The position numbers and the translations under genes were made by a program. Of a stretch of 64,000 bases of DNA, positions 34,851 to 47,783 are shown in pieces. This stretch comes from Bacteroides salyersiae WAL 10018 = DSM 18765 = JCM 12988 (GTDB taxonomy: Bacteria; Bacteroidota; Bacteroidia; Bacteroidales; Bacteroidaceae), in NCBI RefSeq assembly GCF_000381365.1, contig NZ_KB905467.1, forward strand, positions 303,604 through 367,603, written 5' to 3'. Below the pieces are notes generated by a model. It worked only from the letters and a program-made list of their open reading frames with translations, was not told the origin of the DNA and did not search any database. The number at the start of each line of letters is the position of its first letter. Within the stretch, counting starts at the first letter, position 1.

Positions 34851-37800
34851 ATGAGAAACAAATGGCAATTTAGTTTATTAGCTTTCGCCTTGCTGATGAT
34901 TTGTCCTTTCTTGTCATTGCATGCTGAGATTGAATCCGTGCAGCAGTCTAAGGTGATTAAAGGACGGATTACAGATGAGACGAATGAGGGAGTTGTAGGA
35001 GCGAATGTTCTTGTGAAGGGGACGACTAATGGAGTTATAACAGATATAGATGGTAACTATTCTATTTCTGTGTCTGGGAATAATGCGATTTTAGTAATTT
35101 CATTTATCGGATATAAAACACAGGAAATAAAGGTTGGTAATCAAACGACGGTCAATGTCAAGTTGTCGGAAGATTCCGAGATGTTGGATGAGGTTGTGGT
35201 TGTTGGATATGGGACAGTACGTAAAGGAGATGTGACAGGAGCTATTTCTTCGTTAAAACCCGATCAGAATGAAGCGGCAAAGGTTGTATCTATAGATAAT
35301 CTGTTGCAAGGTAAAATCGCAGGTGTGAATGTTGGAGCAACGGTGGCTACTCCAGGAGCTGCTTCTTCTGTAACCATTCGTGGTGCCAACTCATTGCGTG
35401 GTGATAATCAACCTTTATATGTCATTGATAATATCCCGCAAGCTTCTACCGGTGAGTTTGCAGCCAGTGCTTTTGGCGACAGTGATTTTCAAACCGCTCA
35501 AAATCCGTTGACGAGTTTGAATCCGCAAGATATTGAGGATATTCAGATCTTGAAGGATGCATCAGCCACAGCTATTTATGGTTCACGCGGTGCTAATGGA
35601 GTTATTCTTATTACAACTAAAAAGGGTAAAAGCGGAAAACCTAAAGTCAGCTTAAGTGCGAATTTTACAATTGCAAATGCAACGAAGTTAAAAGATATGT
35701 TGAATTTGGAGGAGTATGCGCGCTTTCGTAATGAACAGTTGGGTGAAAAGTCTGCACAGTTCTTTTTTGCCGGTGATGAAGTGCGTTATATTTATTCCGG
35801 TGGTGAATACGATCCGGAAAACCCTGAGTCTTATCATGTATTGACCTATCATAACTGGCAAAAAGAGATTTATCAAAGTGCTTTTTCTCAAAATTATTCG
35901 GCTACTATCAATGGCGGTAACGACAAAACAACTTATTTTGTTTCAGCTTCCTTTAAAGATATCAATGGTATTGTTTACAATACGGGATTGAAACAGGGGG
36001 ATTTACGTGCAAATTTATCAATGGATTTATCTAAAAAAGTAAAACTGGATATGACATTGAATGGTTCTATCAAGCAGAATGATATGATGTCTGGAGGTGA
36101 TACGAAGGGAGGTGCGACTGGCTCTGTAACCCGTACTGCTCTTGATTCGGCACCTTACGTGACACCATCTGGTGAACAAAATTTGTCGGCAGAGGAAAAA
36201 ACAACCGTATGGAGTTGGATCAATGATTATGATGATATTACTAATGAGAAAACGTTCAGAGCTTCTGCTGATCTGACTTGGAATATTGGTGCGGGATTTT
36301 CTTATAATGCCCGTGTGGGTGGAGATATTTTTATGCAATCTCGTGGGCGTTGGTTCGGACTCCAATTGTTTAAGGGGGAGAATGATAATGGTTCTCTTGG
36401 ATTGACGAATTTGGAGAAAAACCATTATACAGTTGAAAACATTGTAAATTACAATACTAAAATTAAGGATATTGTTGATATTGCAGCTACTGTGGGTATT
36501 ACTTATGATGATTATGGGTATTTAAATAAGGTTACTTCTGCCCGTAATTTTGAAAACCACTCTTTCCGTACTAAAGGATTGCATATGGCAGGAACTATCA
36601 ATGAAGAACAACCGATTCAGAAAGATTATCAATTACTTTCATATTTGGGACGTCTGAATTTGGCTTTTATTGAAGGACGTTATTTATTGACTGCAACATT
36701 TCGTGCTGATGGTACAAGTAAATTTGTAAAGTCTAACCGTTGGGCATATTTCCCATCCGTAGCTTTGGCATGGCGCATGGAACAAGAGAATTTTATTAAG
36801 GAAAATGCTTCATGGATTGATCAGTTAAAGCTTCGTTTAGGATATGGTCAGACAGGAAATCAGTCTATAGATCCCTATAATAGTTTTTATAATTATAAAA
36901 AGACAATTGACTATGCGGATGCCAGTGGAAATAAAGAACTGGGTTTGGCTGTTAGTAATTTGCAAAATCCGGAACTTAAGTGGGAGACAACTACTTCTTA
37001 TAATATAGGTCTTGATTTTGGCATATTCAATAGCCGTTTATCCGGTACATTGGATTGGTATTACAAACGTACGAATGATTTGTTGATTGATCGTGCTGTT
37101 TCCTATACAACAGGGTTTGCAAATGTTCTGATGAACCAAGGAGCATTGTCAAACAAGGGGGTTGAAATCTCTTTGGATGCAGACATTATTCGTACCAAAG
37201 ACTTTACTTGGAATGTGTCCGGTAATATAGGCTTTAACAGTTCGAAAATTGAAAAATTGGGCTTGCCGCTTTCTTATTATGGAAATAACCAGTATTCAGC
37301 TTATTTAGGTAATTCAATCGGTGATCATTTTGGTGTAGCCAATATTTTCATAGAAGGAAAGGCTCCCGGATTGTTTTGGGGATATAAAACAGATGGTATT
37401 ATTCAGGAGGGGGATGATGTGCCTCAGAAAAGTGACAATAAGAATACCGTTGCAGGAAGTACGGATCCGGGTAATATCAAATTTGTGGATAGCAACGGTG
37501 ATGGCATGATCACTGAAGATGATAAAGTCATTTTAGGAGATCCTAACCCGGATTTTACTTACGGTTTCCAGACCCGATTGGCTTACAAGGACATTTCTTT
37601 GTCTGTATCTTTTAATGGAGTTTATGGAAATGATTTGTTGAATAGCAATTTGCGCTATGAAGCGATGCCGTCTAAGAATTCGTCTAATATTCGTAAAGAT
37701 GCTTTTGCGAATGCATGGCGGGCGGATAATCCGACAAACCGTTATCCGAGTGTAAATAGTACCAACCCCTCTACCGCCGTACTCGACCGCTATATTGAGG

Positions 37801-38048
37801 ATGGTAGCTTTTTAAGATGTTCGGATATTACTTTGGGATATACTATACCGAAGAGTCTCGTGGGTAAAATTGGTTTTCAAGCAATAAATGTGTTTGCTTC
37901 TGTAAAAAATGCATTCGTCATTACCGACTATTCAGGATATGATCCGGAAGTGAATACATTTGCATTTGATGGGTTAAGAAGAGGTATTGATATGAACTCG
38001 TTTCCTCAATCACGTTCTTATATCTTTGGTTTAAGTGTAACATTTTAA
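34851..38048 (+). CDS. SusC-like TonB-dependent outer membrane transporter
   Basis: 1065 residues. Signal peptide (1-25), carboxypeptidase-regulatory-like domain (about 35-110, IKGRITDETNEGVVGANVLVKGT), TonB box (DEVVVVGYGT), plug (about 125-240, with YGSRGANGVILITTKKG) and a 22-strand barrel ending in ...SYIFGLSVTF. There is no N-terminal STN domain, so it should not signal through an anti-sigma factor; this fits HTCS-type control. It imports oligosaccharides captured with the SusD partner. It lies 24 bp after the GH18 gene and 9 bp before susD. Confidence 0.95.
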   Translation: MRNKWQFSLLAFALLMICPFLSLHAEIESVQQSKVIKGRITDETNEGVVGANVLVKGTTNGVITDIDGNYSISVSGNNAILVISFIGYKTQEIKVGNQTTVNVKLSEDSEMLDEVVVVGYGTVRKGDVTGAISSLKPDQNEAAKVVSIDNLLQGKIAGVNVGATVATPGAASSVTIRGANSLRGDNQPLYVIDNIPQASTGEFAASAFGDSDFQTAQNPLTSLNPQDIEDIQILKDASATAIYGSRGANGVILITTKKGKSGKPKVSLSANFTIANATKLKDMLNLEEYARFRNEQLGEKSAQFFFAGDEVRYIYSGGEYDPENPESYHVLTYHNWQKEIYQSAFSQNYSATINGGNDKTTYFVSASFKDINGIVYNTGLKQGDLRANLSMDLSKKVKLDMTLNGSIKQNDMMSGGDTKGGATGSVTRTALDSAPYVTPSGEQNLSAEEKTTVWSWINDYDDITNEKTFRASADLTWNIGAGFSYNARVGGDIFMQSRGRWFGLQLFKGENDNGSLGLTNLEKNHYTVENIVNYNTKIKDIVDIAATVGITYDDYGYLNKVTSARNFENHSFRTKGLHMAGTINEEQPIQKDYQLLSYLGRLNLAFIEGRYLLTATFRADGTSKFVKSNRWAYFPSVALAWRMEQENFIKENASWIDQLKLRLGYGQTGNQSIDPYNSFYNYKKTIDYADASGNKELGLAVSNLQNPELKWETTTSYNIGLDFGIFNSRLSGTLDWYYKRTNDLLIDRAVSYTTGFANVLMNQGALSNKGVEISLDADIIRTKDFTWNVSGNIGFNSSKIEKLGLPLSYYGNNQYSAYLGNSIGDHFGVANIFIEGKAPGLFWGYKTDGIIQEGDDVPQKSDNKNTVAGSTDPGNIKFVDSNGDGMITEDDKVILGDPNPDFTYGFQTRLAYKDISLSVSFNGVYGNDLLNSNLRYEAMPSKNSSNIRKDAFANAWRADNPTNRYPSVNSTNPSTAVLDRYIEDGSFLRCSDITLGYTIPKSLVGKIGFQAINVFASVKNAFVITDYSGYDPEVNTFAFDGLRRGIDMNSFPQSRSYIFGLSVTF

Positions 38049-38057
38049 TTGGGTATC

Positions 38058-39764
38058 ATGAAAAAACTAAAATTAATATATTTCTTATTAGCTATTTGTG
38101 CATTTTCTTCTTGTTTGGACGAAGATCCTCAATATGCTTTAAATAGTGAATCTGTTTTTTTGGATAAAAATACAGCACAGTTGGCATTACTTTCCTGTTA
38201 TGGACAATTGACAACATATGATGGTTTTGGCCAGGCTGCTCAGGAGTTGTTGGTAGGTGCTTCCGGATTGGGATGGGCACAAACGAACGCCGGTGATCAG
38301 GATCGCTATGTTTCTTTAAATGCGTCTTCCGGTTGCACGATAACGAAGATGTATTGGAGAAGTTTATATAAAACAGTGTCGGAAACAACCTTTTTTGTAG
38401 AGAATATGAAAGCGAGCCCGTTGGATGAGGATTTTAAAACGGGCTTGGTAGCACAAGCTAAATTCTTGAGAGGATTTGCATATTATCATTTGTTGACAAC
38501 TTTTGGAGGAGTTCCTTTGCGCAATACAATTCCATCTTTAGAAACGCTTTCTATTCCAAGAGCGTCAGAAGAAGAAATAGTGGCGCAGATCGAGGAAGAC
38601 TGGAAAGCGGCTATTAGTGGATTGCCGGAAACTTCCGATGCCGGTAAAGCTTCTGGTTTGGCAGCACACGCTTATTTGGCTAAATTATACTGGTATCTGG
38701 GCTGTCAGGGGAAAGAGTCTGCTTCTGATAAGACATATTGGGATTTAGCCTTGGAGCAATGTGAACTGGTATATGGAAAATTTGAATTAGAATATAATTT
38801 TTCGGATTTATTTGTGCAACATTCGAATTCTAAAGAGGCTATTTTTCAGTTAAATTTCTCAACCGAATCTTCTACAACAGGAAATCGTGGAAGTTGGATA
38901 TTTGCTCCTCAGAATTCTACGACTGGAATATCGTGGGGACGTATTCGTATGTCGAAAGCTTTTCATGACTATTTGAAAGGAACCTATCCGGATGATCCGA
39001 GATATAATGAAACTGTTTTCTTGGAATGGACCAATACGAGTACAGGTGATAAACAGGTTGCCTATCCTAAATTGATCTATAAAGAGGGTCGCGTTACTCA
39101 TAATGTGGAGATTGATTATAGTATATGTGCTGAATCCACTAATCCTACAGTGGAAGAGTTGGAATCTATGGACCAAATGTTGGTGAAACGTTTCGTGGAG
39201 CCTACCGGAGAGCACAATGGATGGGCTTATTATAAGAAAGCGATTGATCTGAACTCTACTGCACAAAACTCTCGTAAGAATCTTATTTTATATCGCTACG
39301 CTGACTTTTTACTTATGATGGCAGATGTTCTGAACGAATCTGGTGATACGGAAAGAGCTATTGAGATAGCAAATGAGGTATTGCGGAGAGCGCGCCAGTC
39401 AGGAGGGGCTAATGCGGTTTATCCGAAAGATTGGGAGAAAAATTTAACTCAGGATGAGGTGAGGAATAAAATTTTCTGGGAACGTTTGGTCGAATTAGCC
39501 GGTGAACAGACAATGTATTGTGATGTACGTAGACGAGGAACAGAATATCTGAAGAAAGTATTAGAAATTCAGAACAATCATCATATAACAAGAGCCATTG
39601 TAGAGAATGCTGAATTGGGTGGACATAAATTTAAAGAACGTCTTTTTAATAATGGTAATTTGACTGAAGACTTTTTAAAGAAAAATCTTAGATTACCTAT
39701 TCCACAAGAAGAATTGAATACGAATGAGGCAATATCTGCCAGTGATCAGAACTATGGATATTAA
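38058..39764 (+). CDS. SusD-like surface glycan-binding lipoprotein
   Basis: 568 residues from the ATG at 38058 (MKKLKLIYFLLAICAFSSC); lipobox FSSC with Cys19. The alpha-helical TPR fold is recognised by KFLRGFAYYHLLTTFGGVPL, AAHAYLAKLYWYLG and the C-terminal SusD/RagB pattern YRYADFLLMMADVLNESGD, FWERLVELAGEQTMYCDVRR and LPIPQEELNTN. It forms the lid of the SusC channel and binds the glycan. Last gene of the operon begun at 31217. Confidence 0.93.
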   Translation: MKKLKLIYFLLAICAFSSCLDEDPQYALNSESVFLDKNTAQLALLSCYGQLTTYDGFGQAAQELLVGASGLGWAQTNAGDQDRYVSLNASSGCTITKMYWRSLYKTVSETTFFVENMKASPLDEDFKTGLVAQAKFLRGFAYYHLLTTFGGVPLRNTIPSLETLSIPRASEEEIVAQIEEDWKAAISGLPETSDAGKASGLAAHAYLAKLYWYLGCQGKESASDKTYWDLALEQCELVYGKFELEYNFSDLFVQHSNSKEAIFQLNFSTESSTTGNRGSWIFAPQNSTTGISWGRIRMSKAFHDYLKGTYPDDPRYNETVFLEWTNTSTGDKQVAYPKLIYKEGRVTHNVEIDYSICAESTNPTVEELESMDQMLVKRFVEPTGEHNGWAYYKKAIDLNSTAQNSRKNLILYRYADFLLMMADVLNESGDTERAIEIANEVLRRARQSGGANAVYPKDWEKNLTQDEVRNKIFWERLVELAGEQTMYCDVRRRGTEYLKKVLEIQNNHHITRAIVENAELGGHKFKERLFNNGNLTEDFLKKNLRLPIPQEELNTNEAISASDQNYGY

Positions 39765-39835
39765 TTTGTTTTTTCGTTACTAACTTCTCATAGGAGAACG
39801 ATAGGTATATAAGGAAAAGTTTTACGTTTTACTAT

Positions 39836-39868
39836 AAGTAGTGGTGAGTCATGAGCTCACTGCTACTT
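39836..39868. terminator. Hairpin after susD
   Basis: AAGTAG-TG-GTGAG and CTCAC-TG-CTACTT arms form an almost complete stem with GT wobbles. A T-rich stretch lies on the upstream side but not after it, so it may be an RNA-stabilising hairpin rather than a classic terminator. The rest of 39765-40264 is AT-rich and holds only the promoter below. Confidence 0.5.
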
Positions 39869-40126
39869 GCTGGAAAAAGTATAATAGAAATTGTGACGAA
39901 TAATAATCATTTGGTCATATTTATTGTTGCAAATTATATTATATGAAATTTCTAATCTGAATAAATACTATTAAAGAGTAATTGTATGTTCTGTTAGTAA
40001 TAACTATAAGATAACCAGACTTTATAAGATTGAGATGAGATCGTTTTCCCATTTTCAATTTTAGTGTCATTATTAGTTATTATTTTGTCTTTCTTTTCAA
40101 ATAATATTCAGAAACAGATGTATTTT

Positions 40127-40190
40127 GAACATTTTTGGAATATATAAAATTATTTCCGAACATTGGTTAGTAACTATTGTCGTACATTTG
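40127..40190 (+). promoter_or_regulatory. Regulated promoter 2 of the utilization locus (twin-box)
   Basis: Box 1 GAACATTTTTGGAA (40127-40140), box 2 GAACAT (40158-40163), -7 TACATTTG (40183-40190). Spacings of 31 and 25 bp equal those at 31067 and 53364. It drives the sulfatase, GH20 and perhaps GH2. Confidence 0.7.
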
Positions 40191-40264
40191 TATTCTAATT
40201 AAGTATAGAATTACTGAAAGATAAAAGATAGAAATTATTGTATTTAAATTAATCTTGTTTTACA

Positions 40265-41845
40265 ATGAACCGACCAGACTTAAAATTAGTTTATCCCTTT
40301 GCCGGATTAGCAACATTGGCAGCAGCTTCTTCTTGTCAGCATCAAAAGAAAGAAGAAGCAAAACCATATAATATTGTTTATATCATGACAGACGACCATA
40401 CAGCTCAGATGATGAGTTGCTATGATACACGTTATATGGAAACTCCCAATTTGGATCGTATCGCTAATGACGGAGTACGCTTTACCAATAGTTTTGTGGC
40501 TAATTCACTGAGTGGACCGAGCCGTGCCTGCATGATAACCGGTAAGCATAGTTGTGCCAATAAATTTTATGATAACACTACCTGTATTTTTGATAGTGCA
40601 CAGCAGACTTTTCCTAAGCTGCTTCAAAAGGTGGGTTACCAAACAGCTTTGGTAGGTAAATGGCACTTGGAAAGTTTGCCTTCCGGTTTTAATTATTGGG
40701 AAATCGTGCCTGGTCAGGGAGATTATTATAATCCGGATTTTATTACTCAGGATAATGATACCATTCAGAAACAGGGATATTTGACGAATATCATTACGGA
40801 TGACGCTATCGACTGGATGGAGAATAAACGGGACAAAGAGAAGCCGTTCTGCCTTTTGATTCATCATAAGGCTATTCATCGTAATTGGATGGCAGATACA
40901 TGTAATCTGGCACTCTATGAGGATAAGACTTTTTCTCTTCCGGAAAATTTCTTTGATGATTATGAAGGACGTCCGGCTGCTGCTGCGCAGGAGATGAGTA
41001 TCGTGAAAGATATGGATATGATTTACGACTTGAAGATGCTTCGTCCGGATAAGAATTCACGTTTGAAATCTTTGTATGAGAGTTTTCTCGGACGTATGAA
41101 TACTGATCAAAGGGCTGCATGGGATAGGTTTTACGGTCCGGTTATCGATGATTTTTACAAGCAGAACCTGAAAGGGAAAGAATTGGCCAATTGGAAATTC
41201 CAGCGTTATATGCGTGATTATATGAAGACGGTGAAATCATTGGATGACAATGTGGGTCGCGTACTCGATTATCTGGAAGAAAAAGGGATGCTGGACAATA
41301 CTTTGGTGGTTTATACTTCAGATCAGGGATTTTATATGGGTGAACATGGCTGGTTCGATAAACGCTTTATGTATGAAGAATCGATGCGTACCCCTTTGAT
41401 TATGCGTCTGCCGAAAGGTTTCGATCGTAAAGGCGACATCACCGAGATGGTTCAGAATATCGATTATGCGCCGACTTTCCTTGAACTGGCAGGTGCGCCG
41501 GTACCTGATGATATTCAGGGAGTATCGTTGTTGCCTCTGTTGAAAGGAGAACATCCGAAAGATTGGAGGAAAGCGTTGTATTATCACTTCTATGAATATC
41601 CTGCCGAGCATATGGTAAAACGTCATTATGGAATTCGTACGGAACGATATAAATTGATACATTTCTATAATGATATCGACTGGTGGGAATTGTATGATAT
41701 CCAGAGCGATCCTACTGAAATGCATAATTTATATGGAAATATACAATATGATTCTGTAATAAACGAACTTAAAACGGAGATGCTTAAGCTACAGGAGCAA
41801 TATGATGATCCGGTACGCTTTTCTCCGGAAAGAGATAAAGAATAA
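40265..41845 (+). CDS. Sulfatase, GlcNAc-6-sulfatase-like (S1_11 type), lipoprotein
   Basis: 526 residues. A lipoprotein-like signal ends in AAASSC (about Cys24). Metal ligands: YIMTDDHTAQMMS and TSDQGFYMGEHGWFDKR; formylglycine site Ser83 in SGPSRACMITGKHS; VGKWHLES. The DDHTAQ start, the YDNTTCIFDSAQQTFPKLLQ segment and the YHFYEYPAEHMVKRHYGIRTERYKLIHFY end resemble characterised Bacteroides N-acetylglucosamine-6-O-sulfatases. Removing 6-sulfate from GlcNAc would clear the way for the GH20 encoded 22 bp downstream. The first promoter-proximal gene after twin-box promoter 2. Confidence 0.85.
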   Translation: MNRPDLKLVYPFAGLATLAAASSCQHQKKEEAKPYNIVYIMTDDHTAQMMSCYDTRYMETPNLDRIANDGVRFTNSFVANSLSGPSRACMITGKHSCANKFYDNTTCIFDSAQQTFPKLLQKVGYQTALVGKWHLESLPSGFNYWEIVPGQGDYYNPDFITQDNDTIQKQGYLTNIITDDAIDWMENKRDKEKPFCLLIHHKAIHRNWMADTCNLALYEDKTFSLPENFFDDYEGRPAAAAQEMSIVKDMDMIYDLKMLRPDKNSRLKSLYESFLGRMNTDQRAAWDRFYGPVIDDFYKQNLKGKELANWKFQRYMRDYMKTVKSLDDNVGRVLDYLEEKGMLDNTLVVYTSDQGFYMGEHGWFDKRFMYEESMRTPLIMRLPKGFDRKGDITEMVQNIDYAPTFLELAGAPVPDDIQGVSLLPLLKGEHPKDWRKALYYHFYEYPAEHMVKRHYGIRTERYKLIHFYNDIDWWELYDIQSDPTEMHNLYGNIQYDSVINELKTEMLKLQEQYDDPVRFSPERDKE

Positions 41846-41867
41846 AAATGTAAATTGTTGATTTATC

Positions 41868-44191
41868 ATGAAACACACCTTATCAATTATAATAGCATTA
41901 CTGTTTGCCCCTATTATAGCAGTACAGGCTGACGACTTGACACGAAGTATTTCGATTGTTCCCACCCCGGTGCAGATGGTACCGGGAGAGGGGAGCTACC
42001 GATTTTCGGATCAGACGGTGTTTGCTGTAGAAAATTCGGGACAGGCGGAAGTTGTCAGGAATTTTATTAAACTGTTTACCCGTGCTGCCGGATTTACACC
42101 CCAACTGAAAGAGGGAAGCGCAGCCGGTGGTGACGTTTGTTGTGTAACAGATCGTAATTTAAAAAGTGAAGCTTACCGGTTGGAAGTTACTCCGAACCGT
42201 ATCGTGATGAAAGCTTCGGATACGAAAGGCTTTTTTTATGCGTTGCAGACTATTCGTCTATTATTGCCGTCCTCTATCGAGAATGCTCGGAATGTAGGGG
42301 GGAATCCGGACTGGACAGTACCTTCGGTGAAAATCAGTGATGAACCGCGGTTTGGTTATCGTGGGCTGTTGTTGGATGCCGCCCGTTTTTTTATTCCTAA
42401 AGAGAACGTGTTGCGGATTATGGATTGCATGGCTATGCTGAAGCTGAATAAATTGCATTTTCATTTATGCGATGATAATGGCTGGCGCTTGGAAATAAAA
42501 AAACATCCTCGTCTTACGGAAGTGGGGGCCTGGCGCGTGGATCGTAGGGATGTACCTTTTCATTCGCGAAGGAATCCGAAGTTGGGAGAAGCGACTCCTG
42601 TCGGTGGATTTTATACGCAGGAAGACATGAAAGAGATGATTGCTTATGCAGCCGAACGGCAGATCGAGGTGATTCCGGAAATAGAAATGCCTGCACACAG
42701 CAATGCTGCGTTGGCATCTTACCCGGGGTTGGCTTGTCCGGTAGTGAAGAATTTTATAGGAGTGTTGCCCGGTTTGGGTGGAACGCACGCCAATATTATT
42801 TATTGTGCAGGCAATGACAGTGTATTTGCCTTCTTGCAGGATGTAATTGATGAAGTGGTGGAGTTGTTTCCTTCCCGGTATATTCATCTGGGAGGTGATG
42901 AGGCTAATAAGACGAATTGGGAAAAATGCCCTCTTTGTCAGGCACGGATGAAAAAAGAACATCTGACTCACGAAGAGGATTTGCAGGGATATTTTATGAA
43001 GCGGATGTGTGAATATGTGCAAAGTAAAGGACGTGAGGTAATCGGATGGGATGAATTGACCAATAGTACGATTCCTGATGGGACTATTATTTTGGGCTGG
43101 CAAGGAATGGGGACGGCCGCTTTGAAAGCTGCTGAATTGGGGCATCCGTTTATCATGACCCCGGCACGCATCATGTATCTGATTCGTTATCAGGGGCCAC
43201 AATGGTTTGAACCTGTTACTTATTTCGGAAATAATACTTTGCGGAATGTGTTTGACTATGAACCGGTGCAGGAAGACTGGAAACCGGAGTATACATCTCT
43301 TCTGATGGGAGTACAAGGGTCTATGTGGACGGAGTTCTGCAATAAACCCGAAGATGTGGATTATTTGCTTTTCCCTCGTTTGGCGGCAGTGGCCGAGAGG
43401 GCTTGGACAAAACCGGAGTTGAAAGATTGGAACGGTTTTTTGAAAGGACTGGATGTTTATAACAGCCATATTGCGATTAAAGGGGTGGGCTATTCCCGTT
43501 CGATGTATAACATTCAGCACACCGTGACACCGGTAGATGGAGCGTTGCAGGTTAATCTGGAATGTATTCGTCCGGATGTAGAAATACACTATACATTGGA
43601 TAATAGGGAACCTTCGGTAAAATCACCTCGTTACACTCAATGTCTGACTGTCAAAAATGCACAAGTATTGAGATGTGCTACTTTTAAAGATGGGAAACAG
43701 ATGGGAAAGACGCTGATTTTACCTGTTATTTGGAATAAGGCTACCGGTAAGCCTGTACTTGGAGATAACAAGAATGAGATAGTGATGACGAACGGGATAC
43801 GTGGAAGTCTGAAACAGACCGATTATGAATGGTCTTCTTGGGAAAAGAGCGATCACATTTCCTTTACAATTGATTTACAGAAAAAAGAGATATTGAATAC
43901 ATTAACTTTAGGCTGTATTACCAATTATGGAATGGCTATTCATAAGCCTGCTGTTGTCAAAGTGGAAGTCTCTGATGATAACCGTAAGTTCCGTGAAATA
44001 GGAATATTGAACTTTACTTCCGAAGAAATTTTCCGGGAGGGTAATTTTATCGAAGACTTATCATTGGATATGGGCGGTATACAGGCTCGCTATATCCGTA
44101 TTACGGCTGAGGGCCCCGGAGCATGTCCGGAGGATCATGTACGACCGGGGCAGGAATCCCGGGTGATGTTCGACGAGGTGATGGTGGAGTG

Positions 44192-44192
<1 letters not shown>
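41868..44192 (+). CDS. GH20 beta-N-acetylhexosaminidase
   Basis: 774 residues with a signal peptide (1-21). N-terminal GH20b domain (about 25-150), catalytic barrel (about 155-500) with catalytic pair Asp344-Glu345 in HLGGDEANKTNW, the FHLCDDNGWR strand and the GVQGSMWTEF Trp/Glu region. The C-terminal part has a chitobiase-like domain (about 560-610, HYTLDNREPSV) and a discoidin-type domain (about 630-774, SWEKSDHISFTIDL ... ARYIRITAEGPG). It removes terminal GlcNAc or GalNAc by substrate-assisted catalysis. Operon with the sulfatase. Confidence 0.93.
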
Positions 44193-47408
<3,216 letters not shown>

Positions 47409-47475
47409 TAGAAGGTAATTATATATTGCCTTACAGTGTGAATCCTTGTTAAGCAGTAGGATATATGAAAATATA

Positions 47476-47514
47476 AACCCTCTATAAATTGTATAATCGT
47501 TTATAGAGGGTTTT
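47476..47514 (+). terminator. Terminator after the GH2 beta-galactosidase
   Basis: Perfect 13-bp arms AACCCTCTATAAA and TTTATAGAGGGTT with an 11-base loop, ending in TTTT. It closes the sulfatase-GH20-GH2 segment. A second weak inverted repeat (GGTATA/TATACC) is at about 47598-47625. Confidence 0.88.
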
Positions 47515-47719
47515 GCTGTAAGATAGTATAAGTCGCCTTGCTTAAATAAACTGGTAAATACTTTTAAGAAGAAAGTTTAAATATGCTCTAAGATGAGGGT
47601 ATATCCAAATGGATGGGTATACCCTATGCGTTATAATTAAAAAATACCATTTGTTATTATTTTCACTTTTTAATGTTTTCGATCTTTTGCATGATTTTGA
47701 TATTTTAATTTATGTAAAA

Positions 47720-47751
47720 TTTGGTTTCATACCATAAAAGCAATATATTTG
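47720..47751 (+). promoter_or_regulatory. Promoter of the CotH-VTC operon
   Basis: -33 TTTG (47720-47723), 20 bp, -7 TATATTTG (47744-47751), 32 bp before the start. This is the best consensus promoter of the window. The twin boxes of the surrounding locus are absent. Confidence 0.7.
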
Positions 47752-47783
47752 TTGACTAAACTATTCTAAATCTATAAAATACA

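Noticed and set aside
42465..43589. 374-codon open frame antisense to GH20
   Set aside because: It lies wholly inside a clear GH20 gene, has no signal, family motif or ribosome binding site, and its composition (many His, Arg, Ile) is that of an antisense shadow.
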